Positions 42,580 through 51,023 of a DNA stretch of 64,000 bases are shown one piece after another; position 1 is the first letter of the stretch; each line of letters starts with the position of its first letter. A program made the position numbers and the translations under genes. The stretch is from Anaerozeibacter sp031551775. Its GTDB lineage: Bacteria > Bacillota > Clostridia > Christensenellales > Aristaeellaceae. The stretch is taken from contig JAVBND010000030.1 of the NCBI GenBank assembly GCA_031551775.1, positions 1-64,000 on the forward strand, in the 5' to 3' direction. The notes under the pieces are model-generated. The model worked only from the letters and a program-made list of their open reading frames with translations. It searched no databases and was not told the origin of the DNA.

Positions 42580-42608
42580 TTGACAACCGCGCGCGCGTGT
42601 GGTATGCT
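42580..42608 (+). promoter_or_regulatory. Promoter of the T-box-controlled operon
   Basis: TTGACA (42580-42585), 17 bp, TATGCT (42603-42608), with a predicted start near 42615 just before T-box stem I. Confidence 0.7.
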
Positions 42609-42614
42609 AGTCAG

Positions 42615-42856
42615 AAATTGCGATGAGGGGCAAGAGTAATTTGGTTCTCCGGCATCAGAGAACCCCCGGTTGGTGAAAGGGGGTTGCCGTGACCAGACGA
42701 ATACAGCCCGGAGCAGGGAGGGCGAGGCGCATTGCGCGCAATAGTCCTGCCCGGTTCGCGCCCGTGATCGCGCGCACGAGGCCGTAAAGGCAATCACTGA
42801 CCCGTTCGGTCATCAGTGCTTACCATGCGGCGAACGGAAGTGGTACCGCGGTTTTG
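42615..42856 (+). promoter_or_regulatory. T-box riboswitch, tyrosine specifier
   Basis: Recognised from the stem I start GCGATGAGGGG...AGAGTA, the apical AGAGA and GGTTGGTG segments, and the T-box antiterminator sequence GGAAGTGGTACCGCG (42836-42850). In the specifier loop GAA-TAC-A (42699-42705) gives TAC, a tyrosine codon, at 42702-42704, in agreement with tyrS as the second gene. Uncharged tRNA-Tyr would pair with TAC and with the T-box and prevent formation of the terminator at 42858. This explains the roughly 390-base gap before the aminotransferase gene. Confidence 0.92.
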
Positions 42857-42857
42857 C

Positions 42858-42892
42858 CGCCTTCCTCCCATACGGTGAGGAAGGCGTTTTTT
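42858..42892 (+). terminator. T-box intrinsic terminator
   Basis: CGCCTTCCTC (42858-42867) pairs with GAGGAAGGCG (42877-42886) and is followed by six T. It overlaps the alternative antiterminator pairing. Confidence 0.92.
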
Positions 42893-42913
42893 ATTGGGTA
42901 AGGAGGGACCGAA

Positions 42914-44110
42914 ATGCAGTTCACCGACAATATGATCTCACACCATTTGCGCCCGTTGACCGGCAGCGCCATCCGCGAGATTTTTGCCTTGCTCGGAAAG
43001 CCCGGCATGATCTCCTTCGCGGGCGGAAATCCCGCCGATTCGGCGCTTGAGCCGGACGTGATCGGCAACATGGCGCAAAGGGCGCTTGCGGAGTATGGCA
43101 CGCGGCTTCTCCAATACGGCGCGACCGAGGGGTTCCATCCGCTCAGGGAGAGCATTGCCGGGTTTGTGCAAAGCGCGGGCTTTGAAACCGACGCCGCGCG
43201 GATATTGCCCACTCAGGGCTCGCAGCAGGCGCTTGACCTGCTGATCAAGGCCACCTGTGACGAGGGCGATACCGTGCTCGTCGAGAGCCCGACCTTTCTT
43301 GGCGCGCTTCAAGCCTTCAACACCTACGGCGTAAAGCTGGTCGCGCTTGAGCGCGACGAAAAGGGGGTGATCACAGAAGCTTGCGAGGAAGCCATAAAGG
43401 CGCACCGTCCCAAGCTCATGTACATCATCCCGACCTTCCAGAATCCGACCGGCGACACGCTGCCGCTTGAGCGGCGAAAGGCTTTGGCGGACCTTGCGGG
43501 CAGGTACGGCGTGATCATCGCCGAAGACGACCCCTACCGGGACGTTCGTTTTTCGGGCGAAGCGCTACCCGCGATCAAGGCGTTTGACACAAGCGGCTTC
43601 GTAGTATACTTGGGATCGTTTTCCAAGGTGATTTCACCGGGCCTTCGCGTGGGCTACGCGGTGGTGGATTTTCCGGGGCTCTTGCGCAAGATGACCATTT
43701 CCAAGCAGTCGGTGGACGTGCATTCGCCGCTTTTAAATCAGGCGATTGTCGATCAGTACCTGCGCGCGGGACTGATGGAGGGGCACCTCAAGTCGATATG
43801 CGCAAGCTACCGCAGGCAGCTTGGCAAGATGCTCGAAGGATTCAGGTATTTCCCTGCCGGCACCCGGCATACGTCGCCCGAAGGCGGTCTGTTCCTGTGG
43901 GTTGAGCTTCCCGGGACACTTGACGCGGCGGCGCTGCTCAGGGAAGCGGTTGAAAGAAACGTCGCCTATGTGCCCGGCACCCACTTTTATGTGGACGGAG
44001 GGCGCCTCAACACGCTGAGGCTGAACTTCTCAAACACCCCGGTCGATCAGATCGACGCGGGCATGAAAGCCTTGGGGGCACTCATTCAAGAAAAGATGAA
44101 AGAGGATTGA
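42914..44110 (+). CDS. PLP-dependent aminotransferase, likely aromatic
   Basis: A 398-residue fold-type I aminotransferase of the MocR/2-aminoadipate transaminase-like class. ISFAGGNPADSALEPD (33-48), PTFQNPTGDTLP (173-184), IIAEDDPYRDVRF (201-213) and GSFSKVISPGLRVGY with the PLP Lys238 are intact. Being the first gene behind a tyrosine T-box suggests that it makes tyrosine (or phenylalanine) from the keto acid. The stop overlaps the possible starts of tyrS. Confidence 0.9.
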   Translation: MQFTDNMISHHLRPLTGSAIREIFALLGKPGMISFAGGNPADSALEPDVIGNMAQRALAEYGTRLLQYGATEGFHPLRESIAGFVQSAGFETDAARILPTQGSQQALDLLIKATCDEGDTVLVESPTFLGALQAFNTYGVKLVALERDEKGVITEACEEAIKAHRPKLMYIIPTFQNPTGDTLPLERRKALADLAGRYGVIIAEDDPYRDVRFSGEALPAIKAFDTSGFVVYLGSFSKVISPGLRVGYAVVDFPGLLRKMTISKQSVDVHSPLLNQAIVDQYLRAGLMEGHLKSICASYRRQLGKMLEGFRYFPAGTRHTSPEGGLFLWVELPGTLDAAALLREAVERNVAYVPGTHFYVDGGRLNTLRLNFSNTPVDQIDAGMKALGALIQEKMKED

Positions 44111-44115
44111 TGATA

Positions 44116-45345
44116 ATGAAGAGCGCGCTCGACATTTTGCGTGAACGCGGTTTCGTCGCACAGATTACCTACGAAGAGGAACTTGAAGCGGCGTTCAAAT
44201 CGGGCGAACCGATCACCTTCTACACCGGCTTTGATCCGACCGCCGACAGCCTGCACATCGGCCACTACATCCCGATCATGGCCATGTCGCACCTGCAAAA
44301 GGCCGGGCACCGCCCCATCGCCCTGATGGGCGGCGGCACCGCGATGATCGGCGACCCTTCGGGAAAGAGCGACATGCGCAAGATGATGACGGTTGAGACC
44401 ATTGACCAAAACGTCGCCGCGATCAAGGAGCAGATGAAGCGGTTCCTGGATTTCGACGAATCGAAGAAAAACGCGGCCGTCATTGCCAACAACGCCGATT
44501 GGCTCAGAACCCTGAACTATGTCGATTTCCTGCGCGATGTGGGCGCGCTGTTTTCGGTCAACCGTATGCTGAGTGCCGATTGCTACAAGCAGCGCCTTGA
44601 AAAGGGTCTGACTTTCCTTGAGTTCAACTACATGCTCATGCAGAGCTATGATTTCCTGGAGCTGTTCAACCGCTACGGCTGCGTGATGCAAACCGGCGGC
44701 GACGACCAGTGGAGCAACATGCTCTCGGGCGCCGACCTCATCCGCCGTAAGGAGCGAAAGCCCGCCTTTGCGCTGACTTTTAAGCTCCTGCTCACCCACG
44801 ACGGGCGCAAGATGGGCAAGACCGAGAAGGGCGCGCTGTGGCTTGACCCGAGTCGCACCACGCCATACGAGTTCTACCAGTACTGGCGCAACATCGACGA
44901 CGCCGATGTGGAAAAATGCTTGGCGCTGCTCACCTTCCTGCCGATTGAGGAAGTCAGGCGCTTGGGAGCGCTTCCCGGCAGCGAAATCAACGAAGCCAAG
45001 CGCGTGCTGGCCTATGAAGTGACCTCCCTCATCCACGGCGCGCAGGAAGCGCAAAAGGCGAAGGAAGCCGCCGAGGCGCTCTTTGGCGGCGGCGGCGCGT
45101 CGGGCAATATACCGACGGTCGAGTTGTCGCGCGAGCAGTTCGAAGCGGACGGGCGCGTGTGCGTGCTGGCGGTTCTGGGCGGGCTCGTCAAATCCAACGG
45201 CGAGGCGAGGCGCACGACGCTCTACATGGATGATGAAAAGGTGGAGGACGTGGATGCGCGCGTTGGCGAGGACCGGCTTGCGGGCGAGGGCTTGCTCCTT
45301 CGCGCGGGCAAGAAAAAGTACGTGCGGCTGGTGCTTAAGGCGTGA
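44116..45345 (+). CDS. tyrS: Tyrosyl-tRNA synthetase
   Basis: Charges tRNA-Tyr with tyrosine. The class I motifs are HIGH (47-50, in DSLHIGHYIPI) and KMGKT (in GRKMGKTEKG); tyrosine-pocket segments YMLMQSYDFLELF and QTGGDDQWSNM are present; the C-terminal 70 residues form the S4-like RNA-binding domain. 409 residues is normal. ATG 44116 has AGAGG at good distance; ATG 44110 and TTG 44107 are alternatives. It is regulated by the upstream T-box. Confidence 0.95.
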   Translation: MKSALDILRERGFVAQITYEEELEAAFKSGEPITFYTGFDPTADSLHIGHYIPIMAMSHLQKAGHRPIALMGGGTAMIGDPSGKSDMRKMMTVETIDQNVAAIKEQMKRFLDFDESKKNAAVIANNADWLRTLNYVDFLRDVGALFSVNRMLSADCYKQRLEKGLTFLEFNYMLMQSYDFLELFNRYGCVMQTGGDDQWSNMLSGADLIRRKERKPAFALTFKLLLTHDGRKMGKTEKGALWLDPSRTTPYEFYQYWRNIDDADVEKCLALLTFLPIEEVRRLGALPGSEINEAKRVLAYEVTSLIHGAQEAQKAKEAAEALFGGGGASGNIPTVELSREQFEADGRVCVLAVLGGLVKSNGEARRTTLYMDDEKVEDVDARVGEDRLAGEGLLLRAGKKKYVRLVLKA

Positions 45346-45980
45346 GCCTAGTGCCCTACAAGACATTGATGCAGCGGGGCGAAAGTGAGTTTATCATCAA
45401 CAAGTCCCGCTTTATCGGTTACGGCGCGCCAGCCGAATCCGAGGAAGAGGCGCTATCATTCCTCGGGGAAATCCGTGCCCGCCACAAAGACGCCAGCCAC
45501 AGGTGCTACGCCTACATCGTCGGCGTCAATATGGGCGTCATGCGCTACAGCGACGATGGCGAACCGGGCGGCACGGCGGGCATGCCGATCATTGAAGTGA
45601 TGAAGGCGCGCGGCGTGACCAATGCGATCGTCGTCGTTGCCCGTTACTTCGGAGGAATACTGCTGGGCGCAGGCGGACTTGCGCGCGCCTACGCGCAGGG
45701 CGCGGCGGCGGCGCTTAACGCTTCGGGGGTCGGGGTCATGCACCCCACGACGCGTTATCTGATCGATGTTGAGTATCCGCTCATCGACCGCGTGACCCAC
45801 TTCCTGAAGGACAAGCCGGTCATCGTCGAGGACAAGGCATTCATGGAGACGGTAACCCTTACCGCGATTGTGAAGACGCGCGATCATGCGGTTTTGACAC
45901 AGGAACTCGTTCAAGCACTGGACGGGCGCGTCGAGCCCATTGGGTTTGATGAAGTCTACCTGCCCTGGCGCGAGGAATAG
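45342..45980 (+). CDS. YigZ/IMPACT-family (UPF0029) protein
   Basis: A 212-residue protein with the UPF0029 N-terminal domain: SEFIINKSRFIGYGAPAESEEEA, HRCYAYIVG, YSDDGEPGGTAGMPIIEVM and VARYFGGILLGAGGLARAYAQGA. The C-terminal DUF1949-like region follows. It is thought to act in translation or regulated proteolysis, but the molecular function is uncertain. Start GTG 45342 overlaps the tyrS stop by 4 bp; the ribosome site is weak, so GTG 45351 is possible. Confidence 0.9.
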   Translation: MSLVPYKTLMQRGESEFIINKSRFIGYGAPAESEEEALSFLGEIRARHKDASHRCYAYIVGVNMGVMRYSDDGEPGGTAGMPIIEVMKARGVTNAIVVVARYFGGILLGAGGLARAYAQGAAAALNASGVGVMHPTTRYLIDVEYPLIDRVTHFLKDKPVIVEDKAFMETVTLTAIVKTRDHAVLTQELVQALDGRVEPIGFDEVYLPWREE

Positions 45981-45998
45981 ATTATGGAGGAAAAACAG

Positions 45999-47063
45999 AT
46001 GGAAATCGGATTTGTAAAGGCCGCCACACTCAAGCAAAAACCGACCGACGAGACAAAACTCGGGTTCGGCAAGATTTTTACCGATTACATGTTCACCATG
46101 CAGTTTTCGCGCGAAGCGGGCTGGCATGACGCCAAGGTTGAGCCTTACGGGCCGGTCGCGATGGACCCGTCTTCGATGGTGCTGCATTACGGCCAGACCA
46201 TCTTTGAAGGTCTCAAGTGCTACCGCCGGGAGGACGGCGCTGTGCAATTGTTCCGTCCCAAGGACAATTTCCGCCGCCTGAACGTCTCCGCCGAGCGGCT
46301 GTCGATTCCGGCTTTCGACGAAGAAGTCGCGATGGCGGGCCTCTTAAAGCTGCTTGAGGTTGAAAAGGACTGGGTGCCCAAAGCGCCGGATACCTCGCTG
46401 TACATCCGCCCATTCATCATTGCCACCGATCCCTTCGTAGGCGTTCGCGCGTCGAACACCTACACCTTCTTCATCATCCTCTCGCCCGTGGGCGCGTACT
46501 ACGCCAGCGGCTTAAAGCCGGTAGGCATCTACGTCGAGGACCATTATGTGCGCGCCGTGCGCGGCGGGTTTGGTTTCGCCAAGACCGCGGGCAACTACGC
46601 CGCGTCGCTCAAGGCGGGCGAAGCGGCCCATGAGAAGGGCTACGCGCAGGTGCTTTGGCTCGACGGCGTGGAGCGGAAGTACGTGGAAGAAGTTGGCGCG
46701 ATGAACATGATGTTCGTCCTTGACGGCAAGATCGTCACGCCCGAACTCAACGGCTCGATACTGGCCGGCATCACGCGCGACTCGATCCTGAAGCTGGCTT
46801 CTCACATGGGCTACGAGACCGAAGAGCGCCGCGTGTCCATTCAGGAAATCTACGATGCCAGCGCGGCCGGGACGCTCGGTGAGGCGTTTGGCACAGGCAC
46901 CGCGGCGGTGGTCTCACCGGTGGGCGAGCTCAATTGGGCGGGCAAGGTCATCAAACTCAGCGGCGGCGAGATCGGCCCCATCACGCAGAAAATGTACGAT
47001 ACCTTGACCGGCATCCAGTGGGGGCGTGTCAGCGACCCGTTCGGCTGGATCGTCAAATTATAA
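45999..47063 (+). CDS. ilvE: Branched-chain amino acid aminotransferase
   Basis: A 354-residue fold-type IV PLP enzyme that interconverts Leu/Ile/Val and their 2-oxo acids with glutamate. LGFGKIFTDYMF, LHYGQTIFEGLKCYR, FAKTAGNYAASL (PLP lysine) and YVEEVGAMNMMFVLDGKIVTPELNGSILAGITRDS identify it as the larger (BCAT II) type. TGGAGG lies 8 bp before ATG 45999; ATG 45984 is also served by GAGGA. Confidence 0.94.
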   Translation: MEIGFVKAATLKQKPTDETKLGFGKIFTDYMFTMQFSREAGWHDAKVEPYGPVAMDPSSMVLHYGQTIFEGLKCYRREDGAVQLFRPKDNFRRLNVSAERLSIPAFDEEVAMAGLLKLLEVEKDWVPKAPDTSLYIRPFIIATDPFVGVRASNTYTFFIILSPVGAYYASGLKPVGIYVEDHYVRAVRGGFGFAKTAGNYAASLKAGEAAHEKGYAQVLWLDGVERKYVEEVGAMNMMFVLDGKIVTPELNGSILAGITRDSILKLASHMGYETEERRVSIQEIYDASAAGTLGEAFGTGTAAVVSPVGELNWAGKVIKLSGGEIGPITQKMYDTLTGIQWGRVSDPFGWIVKL

Positions 47064-47079
47064 GATCTCGGAGGCGCGC

Positions 47080-47916
47080 GTGAGAGAACACGTTATTCCA
47101 AAGGGTGTAAGCCCCATGCCGATTGCGCGGTATCTCGCGCGCGCCTATCCGATGCTGCCCTCTCATGCGCTCACGGCGGCGCTCAGGAAAAAAGACGCGC
47201 GGATAAACGGTATTCGCGCGGACGGCAAGGCGCAGGTCCGCGGCGGCGATCGCGTGGCGCTCTATGTCAAGGATCAATACCTGACCGGCGAGGCATATGT
47301 GCTCTACGAGGGGGACGGCTTCGTCGCGGTTCAAAAAGAAGCGCGCTTGCCGGTTGACGCGGACGCGGAGGGAATCGGGGAAGACACGCTGCTTTCCCGC
47401 GTCCGGGCGCGCTATCCTTTGGCGCGCCTGGTGCACAGGCTCGACGCGGGCACCGGCGGCGTGATGGTGCTGGCGCTTACGGAGCCGGCCGAAGCGCGGC
47501 TGCTCAGCGCGTTTCGGGAACACGCGGTTCAAAAGGAATACGATTGCGTGGTGCGGGGTTGTCCCGACCAACACGAAGGGGCGCTTACGCACTATCTGAT
47601 CAAGGATCAGGAGGATGCATTGGTGCGCGCCTGCGACGCGCCGAGGCCGGGCGCTCTGACCGCGCGCCTTCGCTATCGCGTGGTGCGTCAGGCGGGGGCG
47701 GTGTCGCGCCTTCGGGTGGAACTCCTGACCGGGCGCACGCATCAAATCCGCGTGCAGCTTTCCAAGATCGGCCATCCCATCCTGGGCGACGACAAATACG
47801 GCGACCGGGCGTTCAACAAGGCGCAGGGGCAGGGCCAAATCATGCTCTGGTGCGCGTCGATGACGGTCGAGGGCGTCAAAATAGCGTCACAGCCCCCATG
47901 GGGCGAAAAGGAATGA
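47080..47916 (+). CDS. RluA-family RNA pseudouridine synthase
   Basis: A 278-residue uridine isomerase for rRNA or tRNA. An S4-like N-terminal part (PIARYLARAYPMLPSHALTAALRKKDARING) is followed by the catalytic VHRLDAGTGGVMVLAL (the catalytic Asp is in HRLD) and GRTHQIRVQLSKIGHPILGDDKYG. The family TSG is TGG here. Start GTG 47080 with CGGAGG upstream; a longer in-frame start lies inside ilvE. Target position not predictable. Confidence 0.9.
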   Translation: MREHVIPKGVSPMPIARYLARAYPMLPSHALTAALRKKDARINGIRADGKAQVRGGDRVALYVKDQYLTGEAYVLYEGDGFVAVQKEARLPVDADAEGIGEDTLLSRVRARYPLARLVHRLDAGTGGVMVLALTEPAEARLLSAFREHAVQKEYDCVVRGCPDQHEGALTHYLIKDQEDALVRACDAPRPGALTARLRYRVVRQAGAVSRLRVELLTGRTHQIRVQLSKIGHPILGDDKYGDRAFNKAQGQGQIMLWCASMTVEGVKIASQPPWGEKE

Positions 47917-47917
47917 A

Positions 47918-48763
47918 ATGGACATTAAACTGATCGCGATGGACATGGACGGCACGCTGCTCGACGGCGTAAAAGCCGTGTCCGATGAAAACATCAGGGC
48001 GCTTCGCGACTGTGAAGCGCGGGGGATTAAGACGGTGCTCGCGAGCGGGAGGGCATTTGAATCGCTGCGCGCGGCGAGTGAACTGATTGGGCTCACGAGC
48101 CCCATCATATCGGCAAACGGCGCGCGCGTGGATGCGTCGCCAAACGGCCCGATCATCATGCTGGATTGCTTCTTGCGGGAAATGGCCGAGAAGGTATTTG
48201 AAGTCGTCATGGATGACGGCGTTTTTTTCGTTGTCTACGCGCCGGGCATCATGTACCAGATGAACCTGAACGGCTACGAGGACGAGAACCGCGGCCTTAA
48301 CCGCGGCGTGCTTCGCGCGGGGCGTGAATTTCAAAAGGCGAGCGACATTTGCGTGATACGCGACCGAGACCGGGCCTTTGGCGAAGGGCTTGACAGGGCG
48401 ATGAAATTTGTGCTGTTCAACCGCGACCCCAAGCGCCTTGCGCGGCTCAAAGAGGTTTTTGAACCGCTGGGCTTGAGCCTTACGAGCTCGGATGACGAGA
48501 GCCTTGAAATCATGATGCCGGGCGCGGGCAAAGGCCGCGCGCTTACCTTTCTTCGGGAACACTTCGGTCTTTTAAAGGACCAGGTCATGGCCTTTGGCGA
48601 TTACACCAACGACATCACGATGCTTGAAGCGGCGGGATACCCGGTTGCGATGGGCAACGCGGTGGACGAGCTCAAGCGGGTCGCCTGGACCATCGCGCCG
48701 AAAAACACCGAATCGGGCGTGGGGCGAACGATCAGGAAGTACGTACTGGAGGGAACGCCTTGA
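47918..48763 (+). CDS. Cof-type HAD-superfamily phosphatase
   Basis: A 281-residue HAD IIB hydrolase. MDMDGTLLDG (8-17; Asp9 nucleophile, Asp11), ISANGARV, and the C-terminal GDYTNDITMLEAAGYPVAMGNA (Mg-binding) are intact. It likely dephosphorylates sugar phosphates or flavin-type phosphates. One base separates it from the RluA gene and its stop overlaps the next start. Confidence 0.92.
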   Translation: MDIKLIAMDMDGTLLDGVKAVSDENIRALRDCEARGIKTVLASGRAFESLRAASELIGLTSPIISANGARVDASPNGPIIMLDCFLREMAEKVFEVVMDDGVFFVVYAPGIMYQMNLNGYEDENRGLNRGVLRAGREFQKASDICVIRDRDRAFGEGLDRAMKFVLFNRDPKRLARLKEVFEPLGLSLTSSDDESLEIMMPGAGKGRALTFLREHFGLLKDQVMAFGDYTNDITMLEAAGYPVAMGNAVDELKRVAWTIAPKNTESGVGRTIRKYVLEGTP

Positions 48764-49269
48764 ACATCGTGCTGGTCAACCCCGAGATTCCGCAAAACAC
48801 CGGCAACATCGCGCGTACCTGCGCCGCGACGGGCGCGCGGCTTCACCTGATTAAGCCGCTGGGCTTTGAGATTTCAGACCGTTATTTAAAGCGCGCGGGA
48901 CTTGACTACTGGCACCTCGTAACTTACCGCGTTCACGAGGATTGGCGCGCGTTCAGGTCTGCCTGCCCCGATGCGCGCATGTTCTTTCTGACCACCAAGG
49001 CGACACGCAATTACTGCGATGTCCAGTACCGCGAAGATGACTTTCTGGTATTTGGCTGCGAAACCAAGGGCTTGCCCGAGGACATGCTGATGGCGTACCC
49101 GGACGCGTTGCTGCGCATTCCGATGATTGAAGACACGCGCTCGCTCAACTTGTCGAATGCGGTTGCCGTGGTGGCGTACGAAGCGCTCCGGCAGTGCGGA
49201 TTCAAGGGCCTTGAGCAAAAGGGTGCATTGCACGCAACAGCCACGGGCGCGTGGCGCGATTATTTGTGA
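48760..49269 (+). CDS. trmL: tRNA (cytidine/uridine-34-2'-O)-methyltransferase TrmL
   Basis: A 169-residue SPOUT methyltransferase that modifies the wobble base of tRNA-Leu. NIVLVNPEIPQNTGNIARTCAATGARLHLIKPLGF, FGCETKGLPE and IPMIEDTRSLNLSNAVAVVAYEALRQ are diagnostic; the last forms the trefoil knot. Start TTG 48760 with GGAGGG 6 bp upstream, overlapping the HAD gene by 4 bp. It is probably the last gene of the T-box operon. Confidence 0.93.
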   Translation: MNIVLVNPEIPQNTGNIARTCAATGARLHLIKPLGFEISDRYLKRAGLDYWHLVTYRVHEDWRAFRSACPDARMFFLTTKATRNYCDVQYREDDFLVFGCETKGLPEDMLMAYPDALLRIPMIEDTRSLNLSNAVAVVAYEALRQCGFKGLEQKGALHATATGAWRDYL

Positions 49270-49299
49270 ACTTCACGGGCAAAATCAACGTCAAATGAT

Positions 49300-49328
49300 T
49301 TGCAATGACACAATCACCGTGGTACAAT
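49300..49328 (+). promoter_or_regulatory. Promoter of the small membrane-protein gene
   Basis: TTGCAA (49300-49305), 17 bp, TACAAT (49323-49328). Confidence 0.6.
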
Positions 49329-49353
49329 GTGAAGGCATGGGGAGGTGAGGGGC

Positions 49354-49587
49354 ATGGCGAAATACATGACAAAGAGCGAACTGACAAGGCGTCGCGCGTG
49401 GTTTCGGGCGCTGTCGGGGTTCATAGATTTCTTTGCCTCAATTGGCAGCTTTATCATCATCCTTTTGTGCATTGTGCTTTTGACCTACCTGTTTGGTTGG
49501 CTGAAGAGCGACATCACCACCACGCTCAGTTCGATCGAATCGGTCGCCGTGGACGCGATTGTCAACCTGGACGAAATGGTGAAGTAG
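49354..49587 (+). CDS. Small single-span membrane protein, unknown function
   Basis: A 77-residue protein, not recognised. MAKYMTKSELTRRRAWFRALSG gives a basic N-terminus, residues about 22-47 form one membrane span (IDFFASIGSFIIILLCIVLLTYLFG), and an acidic tail (SDITTTLSSIESVAVDAIVNLDEMVK) follows. ATG 49354 has GGAGGTG 7 bp upstream. It has its own promoter and terminator, so it is an independent gene. By the positive-inside rule the tail is outside. Confidence 0.75.
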   Translation: MAKYMTKSELTRRRAWFRALSGFIDFFASIGSFIIILLCIVLLTYLFGWLKSDITTTLSSIESVAVDAIVNLDEMVK

Positions 49588-49627
49588 TTTCTCGATTGCC
49601 TTTGGCTAACTCGCATGATTGATAAGG

Positions 49628-49660
49628 GAACCCCTCCGCAAAATTCGGAGGGGTTCTCTT
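49628..49660 (+). terminator. Intrinsic terminator of the small membrane-protein gene
   Basis: GAACCCCTCCG (49628-49638) pairs with CGGAGGGGTTC (49646-49656), followed by TCTT. Confidence 0.8.
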
Positions 49661-49741
49661 GAAGCGGCATACAAGAAGGAAACCGGATTTTATCCTTTTT
49701 CGTTTATTTTTTGTTTTGTCTTTATTCAGTTTATTTCAATA

Positions 49742-49770
49742 TTGTAAGCAATTGCTTAATGTGATATACT
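49742..49770 (+). promoter_or_regulatory. FIST-kinase promoter with 14-bp palindrome
   Basis: TTGTAA (49742-49747), 17 bp, TATACT (49765-49770). TAAGCAATTGCTTA (49745-49758) is a perfect palindrome overlapping the -35 and spacer, a likely repressor site. The rest of the 240-base gap holds only the preceding terminator. Confidence 0.65.
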
Positions 49771-49828
49771 TGGTTTAAGTCTGCCTAAAGAAACATGCAT
49801 CAAGATAGGGAAAAGCGGGGGTATCGCC

Positions 49829-50983
49829 ATGATCACAATGTACACGGCGCGCACGTCGGAAATCGATGAAATTGACGAGGCAATCGACGACATCAAACGC
49901 CAAATTGATTTAGCGGCGCTCAAGAAGCACTCCGGCGGTTTGATTTTCTGCCATATTGATTTTGTCGAAAGCGGCATGGTCAAAGCGCTTTGCGAGGCGT
50001 TGCCTTTCAACGTGATTGGCATGACATCCATGGCGAGCGAGGACGAACACGGCTACGGCTTGTACGACCTCACCCTTACCGTGCTCACCAGCGATGAGGT
50101 TTCCTTTGAGGTTGGCATGACGGGTAGCATCAACCACGACAATTACGAAAAGGAGATCGGCCGCTTATACGGTGAAGTGCGCGGAAAAGTCGGTGGCGAT
50201 CCGGGCGTAATTTTTTCGTTTATGCCCTACATCCGGGATGTCGCCGGTTATGAAGTCGTCGCGGCCATGGACGGAGCCTGCCATGGCATCCCGATATGGG
50301 GATCCATTACAAACAGCATCGATTTTAATTATGAGACCGTGCAGACAATTTGCAATGGAAAAACGCTTGCGGCAGGGCTGGCGATGATGTTCCTGAATGG
50401 ACCGGTTCAGCCTACCTTCATCGTTTCCTCTATTCCGGAACGCAATATCGCCAACAACCGGGCGGTGATCACCAGCAGTGAAGGCGCGGTGCTGCGCGGT
50501 GTCAATGGCATGCCGATACTTGACTACCTGGCCAACATCGGCCTTGTGATCACAAAAGAAAACATTACCACGACTCCGCTCATGGTGTACTACCGCGATC
50601 AGGAAGAACCGGTCGCGTTGGGCTTTTATACGCTGTTTGAGGACGGATCCGTGCTGACCGGCGGCGCAATGCCCGAGGGCACCTCCTTTGCCGTGGGCAG
50701 CATCGATGCGGAGGGGATTTTTGAGTCCGCAGAGGAGGGGCTTGAGAGGATCGAGGCGCTCAAAGACAGGCAGGCCACTTTGCTTCTGCCGTGCGTGACG
50801 CGCTACATCATGCTCTCGCCGAATCAGGAACGCGAGCTTTCGCTGATTGAGGAAAAACTTTCGGGAAGCGGCAAGCCCTTTATGATGGGATATTCGGGCG
50901 GCGAAATTTGCCCCATGCGCGGCCAAGACGGGAAACTCCACAATCGTTTTCACAACTATACGTTCTGCGCGTGCGTGCTGTAA
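49829..50983 (+). CDS. FIST-domain sensor protein
   Basis: A 384-residue cytosolic protein with FIST N (about 30-220; GGLIFCHIDFVESGMVKAL, VIGMTSMASEDEHG) and FIST C (about 235-370; NGMPILDYLANIGL, AMPEGTSFAVGSI, GYSGGEICP) domains. FIST proteins are proposed small-molecule sensors coupled to signal transduction. It sits 40 bp before a hybrid histidine kinase that has no sensor domain other than a PAS, so FIST probably feeds that kinase. The conserved Cys in the C-terminal FxYTFCACVL segment is notable. Confidence 0.9.
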   Translation: MITMYTARTSEIDEIDEAIDDIKRQIDLAALKKHSGGLIFCHIDFVESGMVKALCEALPFNVIGMTSMASEDEHGYGLYDLTLTVLTSDEVSFEVGMTGSINHDNYEKEIGRLYGEVRGKVGGDPGVIFSFMPYIRDVAGYEVVAAMDGACHGIPIWGSITNSIDFNYETVQTICNGKTLAAGLAMMFLNGPVQPTFIVSSIPERNIANNRAVITSSEGAVLRGVNGMPILDYLANIGLVITKENITTTPLMVYYRDQEEPVALGFYTLFEDGSVLTGGAMPEGTSFAVGSIDAEGIFESAEEGLERIEALKDRQATLLLPCVTRYIMLSPNQERELSLIEEKLSGSGKPFMMGYSGGEICPMRGQDGKLHNRFHNYTFCACVL

Positions 50984-51023
50984 CAGAAAAGGCGCTTACG
51001 CGCGAGAAGGTGAATTGCCGCAA

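Noticed and set aside
42640..42700. Alternative reading of the leader as a SAM or other riboswitch
   Set aside because: The GGAAGTGGTACCGCG T-box sequence, the terminator and the TAC specifier before tyrS leave little doubt about T-box identity.
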